Source: JBMYZL01 sp965661765
GTDB taxonomy: Bacteria; Bacteroidota; Bacteroidia; Flavobacteriales_D; Sanyastnellaceae
Assembly (NCBI GenBank): GCA_965661765.1
Contig: CBFIFE010000010.1
Span: 1-64,000, forward strand
Length of the DNA: 64,000 nucleotides
Direction: 5' to 3'
Below the pieces are notes generated by a model that was not told where the DNA came from, did not search any database, and was given only the letters and a program-made list of their open reading frames with translations. Positions 57,102 to 64,000 of the stretch are shown here, one piece after another (positions within the stretch are counted from its first letter, which is position 1; the number at the start of each line of letters is the position of its first letter). Both the position numbers and the translations under genes were made by a program.

Positions 57102-59992
57102 TGGCAGCGTTGGAATCCATATTGATTTATGGCGCAACGGCTTGCTTTGTGGTCGTTGTGGTTTGGTGGTATTGGAAACAAGGCCAAACCGCCTCAGCCC
57201 AAACCGCCGTCAAGGTCGAAAAAGCCAAGGCAAGCGGTCGCTTTGAGCCCGTTTCACTCTATCCGCACATCGACCCGAACGTTTGCATCGGCAGCGGCGC
57301 GTGCGTCCGCGCATGCCCGGAGAAGGACATCCTGGGCATCGTCGATGGGAAGGCCACGGTCATCAACACAGCGAGTTGCGTCGGTCATGGTGCTTGTTTC
57401 ATGGCCTGTCCTGTGGATGCCATCACCCTTCGAATCGGCACGGACACACGCGGGGTCGATTTGCCGCATGTCAAGCCCTCCTATGAGTCCAACGTGGATG
57501 GCATCTACATCGCAGGTGAACTTGGGGGCATGGGGTTGATCAAAAACAGTGCCGAGCAAGGGGTGCAAGCCGTCGAAAGCATCGTGGGGCATCGGCGTCC
57601 CGCCGTGGAAGGTGCCTGGGATGTGGCCATCGTTGGGGCGGGACCTGCGGGCATTGCTGCTGCGCTGGCGGCGAAGCGGGCCGGGTTGTCTTTCACGCTG
57701 CTCGAACAGGATTCCTTGGGCGGCACGGTCTTCACCTTTCCCAGGTCGAAATTGGTCATGACTTCGCCAATGGACCTGCCGCTTTATGGCAAGGTCAAGC
57801 TCACAAACACATCAAAAGCCGAGTTGCTGGGACTCTGGGAGGAGGTGTTGAGCCGCAACGACATCGCCATCCGAGAGCACACCAAGGTGGAGGCCATCGC
57901 CCCAACCGAAAATGGCGCCTTCGATTTGCGGCTTTCGACAGGGGAAGCTTGCCAAGCGGTGCATGTGGTTTTGGCGATTGGTCGGCGCGGGACTCCGCGC
58001 AAACTGGGGGTGCCAGGGGAGGAAGGCAACCCCAAGGTGGCCTATCGGCTCCTCGAACCCGAGCGCATCAAAGGCGAAGACATTTTGGTCGTCGGAGGCG
58101 GTGATTCGGCGATTGAAGCGGTGCTGATGCTGATGGGCGAGAATCGGGTGCGCCTCTCGTACCGAAAGTCCACCTTCAGTCGCATCAAGCCGGGGAATGC
58201 CACGGCGGTCGAAGCCGCGATGTCCTCAGGGGCATTTGCGTCCTTTCTCGGGACGAATGTGGAGCGCATCGACGAGGACAAGGTTGTCTTGAAAGGAGCG
58301 GATGAGGAGAGGCAGCAGTTGCCTTATGACCGGGTCTTCATTTTTGCAGGGGGCGAATTGCCCACCGAATTCCTTCGCAAAGCGGGAATCGACATCGAAA
58401 AAGCTGTGGGAAAGGTGGTGCGCAGACATGGTTTGGCCCTCGTCGGATTGCTGCTGTCGTTTTCTGTGGGCCTTGCCCAGTTTTCCCCAGGCGACCTGAC
58501 CCACGCCCATGCCCATTTGGAAGGACTTGGCCATTGCACAGATTGCCATGAGGTGGGTGCGAAGATTGCCCAATCGCGGTGCCTGGATTGCCACCAAGTG
58601 CTGCAAGAACGTGTGACAGCAGGTGCTGGGTTTCATTTGACAGAAGAGGTGGTTGCGCAGCGTTGCGAGGCGTGTCACAGTGAACACCACGGTCGGAACT
58701 TCGAAATGGTTCGGTTGGACACGACCCCATTCGACCACAACAGCCAAGCCGGCTGGGCACTGGTCGGGGCGCACTCCGCTGTGGACTGTCGTGCTTGCCA
58801 CAAACCCGAACACATCGTTGACGCGCGGCTCGCTGATCGTCCGAGCACCTTTCTCGGTTTGAACACCGAATGCACGACTTGTCACGAGGATGTTCATGAT
58901 CAAACCTTGCCAGCCACATGCCTGGATTGTCATGGGATGGACAGCTTCGAGGGGGCCTCGGGATTCGATCATGCGCATGTGGGATTTGGTCTCACAGGGG
59001 CACATGCACGTGCGGATTGTGCAGCTTGCCACAAAGAAGCACCACTGTATCCCCCGATGGCCCATGCGGCCTGTACGGATTGCCACGAGGATGCACATTC
59101 GGGCGCTTTCGGCCCTTCTTGTACAGCGTGTCATACGACTTCGAATTGGTCAGAGCTGAAAGAGGGCAATTCATTCAACCACAACAAAACACGATTCCCA
59201 CTTCTCGGGATGCATGAACCCTTGGCCTGTGCGGATTGCCACACGGAACGGCCAGCGAAATCACTGCCATTTGCCCACTGCACGGATTGTCACGCAGACT
59301 ACCACCAAGGCGATTTCAGGGATGACAAGACCGGCATCTCGCCCGATTGCGACGCTTGCCATGACGTGAGGGAGCCATTTTCATGGTCTGGGTTTGGTCT
59401 TGCAGAACACAATGCAACGGATGATCCGTTGACAGGCGCGCATCTGGCCACGCCTTGTTTTGCCTGCCACAAACCATCGCAAGAGGACCGCTGGGATTTC
59501 AGTTTGCCCGACAAATCCTGTACAGGTTGCCATGACAACGTGCACGCGGAGACGCTGGCCCCGGCATGGACAGCGGATTGCACGAATTGTCACAACACAG
59601 CGCAATGGATGGCGATTGCGTTCGATCACGACCAGACCGATTGGCCCTTGGAGGGGGGGCATGCTTCGACCGATTGCAAGGCATGTCATGGGACTGTGGA
59701 GGCAGGCCAAACCTTCAACAACCTCGCCGCCCGTTGCGTCGATTGCCATGATGACATTCATGGCGGTCAATTCCATCCACCGGGCGATGCGCCCGCCGAT
59801 TGCGCGCGATGCCACAGCCCAGCGGAGCATTGGCGTGCGGATCGGTTCGATCACAACGCCACGGACTTTCCTTTGACAGGAGGTCATGCCGAGGTGGCCT
59901 GCGGCGCCTGCCACAAACCTGATGCGCATCGCCCCGGTGTCGTCGTTTACAACCTACCTTCCTTCGAATGCATCGATTGCCACGCCAACTGA
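57101..59992 (+). CDS. Flavin/FeS NAD(P)-type oxidoreductase fused to a 20-heme cytochrome c
   Basis: A 963-residue fusion. Residues 6-26 are a membrane anchor followed by basic residues. Two ferredoxin-like motifs follow with three Cys each (62/68/72 in CIGSGACVRACP; 93/99/103 in CVGHGACFMACP; Ser and His replace the usual second Cys). Next is a thioredoxin-reductase-like FAD domain (VGAGPAGIAAALAAKRAG, residues 178-195) with an NAD(P) loop VVGGGDSAIEAV near 335. A second hydrophobic segment after RRH (about 443-462, ending GLAQ) resembles a signal anchor, and residues 475-963 hold 20 CxxCH heme motifs in repeats of the form FDH...FPLxGxH...CxxCHK. The frame is continuous. Confidence 0.9.
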   Translation: MAALESILIYGATACFVVVVVWWYWKQGQTASAQTAVKVEKAKASGRFEPVSLYPHIDPNVCIGSGACVRACPEKDILGIVDGKATVINTASCVGHGACFMACPVDAITLRIGTDTRGVDLPHVKPSYESNVDGIYIAGELGGMGLIKNSAEQGVQAVESIVGHRRPAVEGAWDVAIVGAGPAGIAAALAAKRAGLSFTLLEQDSLGGTVFTFPRSKLVMTSPMDLPLYGKVKLTNTSKAELLGLWEEVLSRNDIAIREHTKVEAIAPTENGAFDLRLSTGEACQAVHVVLAIGRRGTPRKLGVPGEEGNPKVAYRLLEPERIKGEDILVVGGGDSAIEAVLMLMGENRVRLSYRKSTFSRIKPGNATAVEAAMSSGAFASFLGTNVERIDEDKVVLKGADEERQQLPYDRVFIFAGGELPTEFLRKAGIDIEKAVGKVVRRHGLALVGLLLSFSVGLAQFSPGDLTHAHAHLEGLGHCTDCHEVGAKIAQSRCLDCHQVLQERVTAGAGFHLTEEVVAQRCEACHSEHHGRNFEMVRLDTTPFDHNSQAGWALVGAHSAVDCRACHKPEHIVDARLADRPSTFLGLNTECTTCHEDVHDQTLPATCLDCHGMDSFEGASGFDHAHVGFGLTGAHARADCAACHKEAPLYPPMAHAACTDCHEDAHSGAFGPSCTACHTTSNWSELKEGNSFNHNKTRFPLLGMHEPLACADCHTERPAKSLPFAHCTDCHADYHQGDFRDDKTGISPDCDACHDVREPFSWSGFGLAEHNATDDPLTGAHLATPCFACHKPSQEDRWDFSLPDKSCTGCHDNVHAETLAPAWTADCTNCHNTAQWMAIAFDHDQTDWPLEGGHASTDCKACHGTVEAGQTFNNLAARCVDCHDDIHGGQFHPPGDAPADCARCHSPAEHWRADRFDHNATDFPLTGGHAEVACGACHKPDAHRPGVVVYNLPSFECIDCHAN

Positions 59993-61005
59993 ATCTTTTT
60001 GTGGTTGCCATGCTCTTCTGTGGCACAGCCGGCAAAGCGCAACACCCTCACGGCGAAGGGTTTCGAATCGATTGTGCGGTCTGCCACAGCCCCTCGGGCT
60101 GGCAAGTGGATTGGGCGCAGTCCACCTTCGACCACGCCGCGGCAGCCGGGTTTGCGCTCGAAGGGCAACATGCTGCCATCACTTGCGCTGACTGCCACGC
60201 ACAGAACAACTTTGTGGTGGCATCACCCGATTGTGTGGCCTGCCACAACGACGTCCACCAAATGACCGTTGGGGACGACTGTGTGCGTTGTCACAACGTA
60301 CAAAACTGGTTGGTGATGGACATCTACGACCTTCACGAAATGAATGGATTTGTGCTCGAAGGGGGGCACAGCACAGCCGCATGCATCGATTGCCACGCTT
60401 CTGGCAACCCTTTGGCATGGGAGCGGCTCTCGACAAATTGCATCGATTGCCACCAAGCGGACTATGTGGCGACAGTTGACCCCGACCACGCATTGGCCGG
60501 CTATGGCACAGATTGCATGTCTTGCCATGACGCTTTTGCCTATGATTGGTCCAGCCCATTCTTTCATGGCTTCTTCCCGCTTGAAGGAGGGCACATGGGG
60601 CCGACCTGTGTGGATTGTCACAACGGCGAACCTTTTGAGGCGGCTTCGCCAGAATGCGTCACCTGCCACCTCGAGGATTTCATGGCCGCCAACGACCCGG
60701 ATCACGTGGCGTCTGGCTTTCCACAGGATTGCACGGCTTGTCACACCACTGCCCCGGGTTGGAATGCCTCGAACTTTGTCCAGCACGACGACTTGTACTT
60801 CCCCATCTATTCCGGTGAGCACCAAGGGGAATGGACGAGTTGCACCGATTGTCACACGACCCCGGGCGATTACGCGATGTTCTCGTGCGTGGATTGCCAC
60901 GAACACGATGACCCTGCGGATTTGGCTGACGAGCACGACGATGTGGGCGGCTATGTCTACGACAGCCAAGCTTGCTTTGAATGTCACCCGACTGGAGACG
61001 AATGA
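59968..61005 (+). CDS. Periplasmic 13-heme cytochrome c
   Basis: A 345-residue exported multiheme cytochrome. A signal peptide (residues 1-25, LNLFVVAMLFCGTAGKAQ) is followed by 13 CxxCH motifs (from CAVCH at about residue 36 to CFECH near the end). Spacing includes the same GxH...CxDCH units as the preceding fusion (FVLEGGHSTAACIDCH, FPLEGGHMGPTCVDCH), so the two share ancestry. It overlaps the fusion gene by 25 bases and the barrel gene by ATGA. It probably relays electrons through the periplasm. Confidence 0.92.
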   Translation: MHRLPRQLNLFVVAMLFCGTAGKAQHPHGEGFRIDCAVCHSPSGWQVDWAQSTFDHAAAAGFALEGQHAAITCADCHAQNNFVVASPDCVACHNDVHQMTVGDDCVRCHNVQNWLVMDIYDLHEMNGFVLEGGHSTAACIDCHASGNPLAWERLSTNCIDCHQADYVATVDPDHALAGYGTDCMSCHDAFAYDWSSPFFHGFFPLEGGHMGPTCVDCHNGEPFEAASPECVTCHLEDFMAANDPDHVASGFPQDCTACHTTAPGWNASNFVQHDDLYFPIYSGEHQGEWTSCTDCHTTPGDYAMFSCVDCHEHDDPADLADEHDDVGGYVYDSQACFECHPTGDE

Positions 61006-62657
61006 TGCGAGCAAGTTGGATCATGCCATTGGGTGCAGCGGCCTTCAGCCTTTTGTGGAGCCATTTTGCGTGGGGCCAAACCCAACCCTCCCCACCCACC
61101 GGAACCGTCACCTACGTCACCTCCGAGAATGTTTACGTGCGCTTCGCCAGCACAGCAATGATCGAAATGGGAGACACATTGCGCAAAGGCGGTGAGCCGT
61201 GCTTGGTGGTGCAGCAAAAGTCTTCAACTTCTTGCGTCACGGCGCCCCTCCCGGGTTGTGATCCACTGGTGGGGGAGGAGATGGTTGCATCCACACGGGC
61301 CCAAGTACCAATGGACAAGGTGGCGTCGGCCCCAACGGATGTTGCGATTTCGGAGGAGGTGCCCGACGACGCGCCGCCATCGGCGGGTGGTACTGATGTG
61401 GCCACAACCCGGCATCCGATGCGCGTGCGGGGAAGCATTTCAGCCACCACCTTTGCCACTTCGGCATTGCGTGCCAACAAAGCCACCCTCAGCTCTGCCC
61501 GTGCTGCCATGCGGTTGCAATTGAACGCCGAGAACCTCTTCCTCTTGGGGCGACCGCTCGAGTTGGCGTTCGCCGGCAACTTCCAACAAATTTACAGGGA
61601 TCCATCGGCATCATTGCCAGGCTGGCGGCAGCGGAATGCCCTGTACCAGGCTGGACTGTCCTATCGCTTTGCCCAAGGGGTGGTGCTTCATGCGGGTCGG
61701 CGATTGGCTCGCGGATTCTCCACGTTGGGCGCACTGGATGGGGGACAGGTGGAGTGGCAAAGGTCGGGGTGGTCTGCCGGCGTCTTGGCGGGGTTCGAGC
61801 CCAACCTCATCAACAACGGCCTGGATCTGTCCCGGCCAGTGGCAGGCGTTCAGTTCGGCCGCAGGTTGCGGTTGGACGATCGATCTTCAGATTGGCGTTT
61901 GGGTTTTTTGGGACAACGGTACAACGGGGAAGCGGACCGCAGGTTTCTGTTTGGGCAGTACAGCTTGCGGCTCGGGCGGAACTGGAAATTCTTCGGAAGT
62001 GGGGAGTGGGATGTCTATGCCACAGCGGGTTATGCCAGAAAGGGGCCGAGGGCTTTGTTTGGCTCTGCCTCCTGGCAATTCGCCCCCAAATGGAGCGCAT
62101 ACCTCTCAGTTGACAAACGAGCCCCCATCATGCGATTTTCCACTTTTGAATCCTCAACTTTGCAGTCCCTCATGGAAAGATCTGCCCAATATGTTTGCCG
62201 CATCCGGTTGTCGGGCGCACTCGGTGAGCACCACCGCTTCACGGCAGGGGCGAGTGATCGTTGGGAAGAATCTTCACTGGGCCGCACGTACCAATTCCGC
62301 TACACCTGGTCTGAGTTGCCGGGCATCGGTGGACGGCTGGGGTACAGTGCCTTCCGGACCCAAATGCCCCGCCTGACGACAGCTTCGCAGCGGTTGAGTT
62401 ATGACGTGCCCATTGGATCGCGGTCGGGCCGGTTGTCTGTGCATTACCGGTGGGTGCGTTCGGTCTTTGACCATGCGGCACTTGCCTCGGTGGATCAACA
62501 CTACTGGGGCGGAAGCGTCAGGGGGAAGCTGGGCGATGCTTGGCAGGCTACTTTTGCTGTGGAATCAGCCACCCAGCAGTACCAGAATGTGTTGCGGCTG
62601 CAAACCGGTTTGACTTATCGATTCTTACACACGAATGAGGAGAGCGAAACGCCTTGA
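61002..62657 (+). CDS. Outer-membrane beta-barrel protein with N-terminal SH3-like domain
   Basis: A 551-residue exported protein. After the signal peptide (residues about 1-26, ending FAWGQ) is a small beta domain (about 30-100, GTVTYVTSENVYVRFAST, with three Cys), a low-complexity linker and about 400 residues of alternating amphipathic strands rich in Tyr/Trp/Arg, ending LTYRFLHTNEESETP. This fits an outer-membrane barrel. It lacks the CxxC of MtrB but sits where a porin-cytochrome conduit would have its barrel. Family not recognised. Confidence 0.75.
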   Translation: MMRASWIMPLGAAAFSLLWSHFAWGQTQPSPPTGTVTYVTSENVYVRFASTAMIEMGDTLRKGGEPCLVVQQKSSTSCVTAPLPGCDPLVGEEMVASTRAQVPMDKVASAPTDVAISEEVPDDAPPSAGGTDVATTRHPMRVRGSISATTFATSALRANKATLSSARAAMRLQLNAENLFLLGRPLELAFAGNFQQIYRDPSASLPGWRQRNALYQAGLSYRFAQGVVLHAGRRLARGFSTLGALDGGQVEWQRSGWSAGVLAGFEPNLINNGLDLSRPVAGVQFGRRLRLDDRSSDWRLGFLGQRYNGEADRRFLFGQYSLRLGRNWKFFGSGEWDVYATAGYARKGPRALFGSASWQFAPKWSAYLSVDKRAPIMRFSTFESSTLQSLMERSAQYVCRIRLSGALGEHHRFTAGASDRWEESSLGRTYQFRYTWSELPGIGGRLGYSAFRTQMPRLTTASQRLSYDVPIGSRSGRLSVHYRWVRSVFDHAALASVDQHYWGGSVRGKLGDAWQATFAVESATQQYQNVLRLQTGLTYRFLHTNEESETP

Positions 62658-63417
62658 GATGTGGCCCATTCTGTTGTGGGCCAGCGTCTATCTGTTCACT
62701 TTGCCCGGCTGCGGGCCCACGGAACTCGAACCCGCTTCGGCCCCAGTGAGTTCGGGCATTTTCGACGGCCCTTCGGGGGCTGCTGCCCCGGCCTCCAAGT
62801 CCCCACAAGGGCCAGTGAGAAAGGTGCTCGCTCATGAAGTCTTGCACACCAGCAAATACGATTTCCTCGACGTGCAAGAAATGTCGGGTGAGCGGTACTG
62901 GGTGGCCACTTCTCCCGGCAATCACATGGCGGGAGGCGTGTATCAATTCTCTCGCGGTCTGTACAAAACGGGCTATCGCAGCGACGAATTGAACCGAACA
63001 TTTGAGGATTTGTACCTCGTTTCGGACTTCTCGGCCATCGGTGGAACAGCCGCCCCTGCATCGGGCAACCCTCATGGAGCGGCTGGAGCGTCCGAGGCGC
63101 CCATCTCGACTGAACAAGTCGTCCGGGCACCGGGCGCGTTGGCCATCGGCGATGTGCTGGACCGCGCGGCCCAGCTCGCCGGTTCGACCGTTCGGGTCAC
63201 TGGATTCGTGCACAAAGTCAATCCGGACATCATGAATCGGCATTGGATCCACTTGCGCGATGGCTCCAGGGATGCGGTCGATTTTGTGGTGACCACTGAA
63301 CAATTGGTTCCTGTGGGGCATGTGGTGACGCTCGAAGGCATGTTGGCTGTGGACCGGGATTTTGGTGCGGGCTACCAGTATGATGTGATCATTGAACAAG
63401 GCCAAATCATTCCATGA
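62635..63417 (+). CDS. OB-fold lipoprotein of a cytochrome operon
   Basis: A 260-residue lipoprotein: basic n-region MRRAKRLEMW, hydrophobic stretch and a Cys in LPGCGP (residue 26). A linker rich in Ala/Pro/Gly leads to a first domain with HTSKYDFLDVQEMSGERYWV and a C-terminal OB-like domain with GSTVRVTGFVHKVNPDIMNR, HWIHLRDGS and DRDFGAGYQYDVIIEQ. Domains of this look occur beside multiheme cytochromes in other bacteria; the role is unknown. The start at 62635 is preferred to 62659 because it supplies the positive n-region. The stop overlaps the next gene by ATGA. Confidence 0.78.
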   Translation: MRRAKRLEMWPILLWASVYLFTLPGCGPTELEPASAPVSSGIFDGPSGAAAPASKSPQGPVRKVLAHEVLHTSKYDFLDVQEMSGERYWVATSPGNHMAGGVYQFSRGLYKTGYRSDELNRTFEDLYLVSDFSAIGGTAAPASGNPHGAAGASEAPISTEQVVRAPGALAIGDVLDRAAQLAGSTVRVTGFVHKVNPDIMNRHWIHLRDGSRDAVDFVVTTEQLVPVGHVVTLEGMLAVDRDFGAGYQYDVIIEQGQIIP

Positions 63418-64000
63418 AATCCTTCCTCGAGAAAATCCTGAATGAGCGCGCGGCGATGGTGTACATCGCGCTTTTCGCCATTGCGATTGCCGTGGCGACG
63501 TTCATCGAGAATGATTTTGGCACCAGTGCGGCCCAGAAGTGGGTCTACAAGGCCAAGTGGTTCGAAGTGCTGCTCTTGCTCTTCGGTGGAGCGATGGTCC
63601 GCAACATGTCGAAGTACAAATTGCTGCAGCGGAAGCGCTATGCCGTTCTGCTGTTTCACTTGTCGATGATTGTCATTCTGCTGGGTGCAGGCGTGACCCG
63701 ATATTTCGGCTACGAGGGCATCTTGGGCATTCGAGAGGGTGCGGCAAACAACACCATGGTGTCTTCGGACCCCTACCTCGTGTTGACTTTCGAGGACGAG
63801 AATGGCGCGCAATATGCAGCGTACGAATCGACCCTCTTCTCTTCGTTGGGCCCCAATGGGTTCAGCAGGAGCTATGAGGTGGCTGGGCGAACGGTGGACA
63901 TTGACCTTCAGGAGTTCGTCGCAAACCCCCAATGGGGCATGGAGGCCGATCCCACTGGCGTTCCCATGCTTGCCATCGTGATCGCTGGACAGGCGGGGCG
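63414..64000 (+). CDS. ResB/CcsB-type cytochrome c biogenesis protein (5' part)
   Basis: The first 195 residues of a membrane protein cut by the window end. It begins MKSFLEKILNERAAMVYIAL, with helix 1 near 13-30, a second near 49-61 and a third near 78-95 (VLLFHLSMIVILLGAGVTRY), then a periplasmic ResB-like beta domain (GILGIREGAANNTMVSSDPY). In Bacteroidota this is usually the N-terminal half of a fused CcsB-CcsA System II heme lyase, which attaches heme to CxxCH cytochromes. Its place after 33 heme sites makes sense. Whether the CcsA half is fused cannot be seen. Confidence 0.85.
   Translation, partial: MKSFLEKILNERAAMVYIALFAIAIAVATFIENDFGTSAAQKWVYKAKWFEVLLLLFGGAMVRNMSKYKLLQRKRYAVLLFHLSMIVILLGAGVTRYFGYEGILGIREGAANNTMVSSDPYLVLTFEDENGAQYAAYESTLFSSLGPNGFSRSYEVAGRTVDIDLQEFVANPQWGMEADPTGVPMLAIVIAGQAG

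Noticed and set aside
58380..58460. Frameshift or missed gene boundary between oxidoreductase and cytochrome
   Set aside because: The frame is continuous with sensible residues on both sides, and the hydrophobic segment fits a membrane crossing. Kept as a fusion, with read checks suggested.

Overview
The window is a GC-rich, almost fully coding stretch of a Bacteroidota chromosome, probably from a Flavobacteriales-type lineage (order inferred, phylum well supported). Phylum evidence: many promoters carry the Bacteroidota -7 element TAnnTTTG or a TTCG/TTGC variant; several families are typical of the phylum (BatA-domain protein next to a dihydroorotase-like protein, DUF3467, DUF3127 with an acidic tail, DUF3078, TIGR02757, DUF6769, a type IX secretion C-terminal domain, GH97); and Shine-Dalgarno sequences are mostly weak. 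No rRNA, tRNA, CRISPR array, transposase or prophage was found.

Layout. 1-6210: rpsT with a clear terminator, radC, a UDP-GlcNAc 2-epimerase, a deacetylase-like protein, upp, a small membrane protein, a HAD phosphatase and DUF3467. 6185-13010: a dihydroorotase-like protein without its zinc histidines, a BatA protein, TIGR02757, an MnmD-Nudix fusion, a conserved hypothetical gene and murQ. 13053-19019: a secreted TPR/PD40 protein, then a five-gene minus-strand operon (TPR, phosphosulfolactate synthase family, rhodanese, DUF368, aroE) in which every junction is an ATGA overlap. 19156-39923: mostly housekeeping genes (glmM, cysteine desulfurase, GH3 family, deoxynucleoside kinase, membrane pyrophosphatase, pdhB, etfBA, bifunctional nuclease, purE, flavin reductase, M16 peptidase, MFS, fabD, DUF3078, methyltransferase, aldehyde dehydrogenase). 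39930-40832: a four-helix-bundle gene boxed by inverted arrays of a 7-base repeat. 40831-49409: a GH97 alpha-glucosidase lipoprotein, then a metal-efflux operon (His-rich DUF6769 protein, TolC, His-rich HlyD, HME-RND pump). 49519-54289: a large secreted adhesin-like T9SS cargo and a C1-type peptidase.

54361-64000 is the most unusual part: a tightly coupled operon encoding a GH13 enzyme, a diheme cytochrome b-like membrane protein, one polypeptide joining a flavin/FeS NAD(P)-type oxidoreductase to a 20-heme cytochrome, a 13-heme cytochrome, an outer-membrane barrel with an N-terminal periplasmic domain, an OB-fold lipoprotein and the start of a ResB/CcsB cytochrome c maturation protein. Read together it looks like a route for electrons from a cytoplasmic donor through the inner membrane and periplasm to the outer membrane.

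Window-wide signals: start codons 4-11 bases after the -7 promoter box (leaderless or nearly leaderless mRNAs), ten ATGA stop/start overlaps, two families of short tandem repeats confined to gene ends, and about 40 copies of the 9-mer GGCCAAAYC, far above chance.
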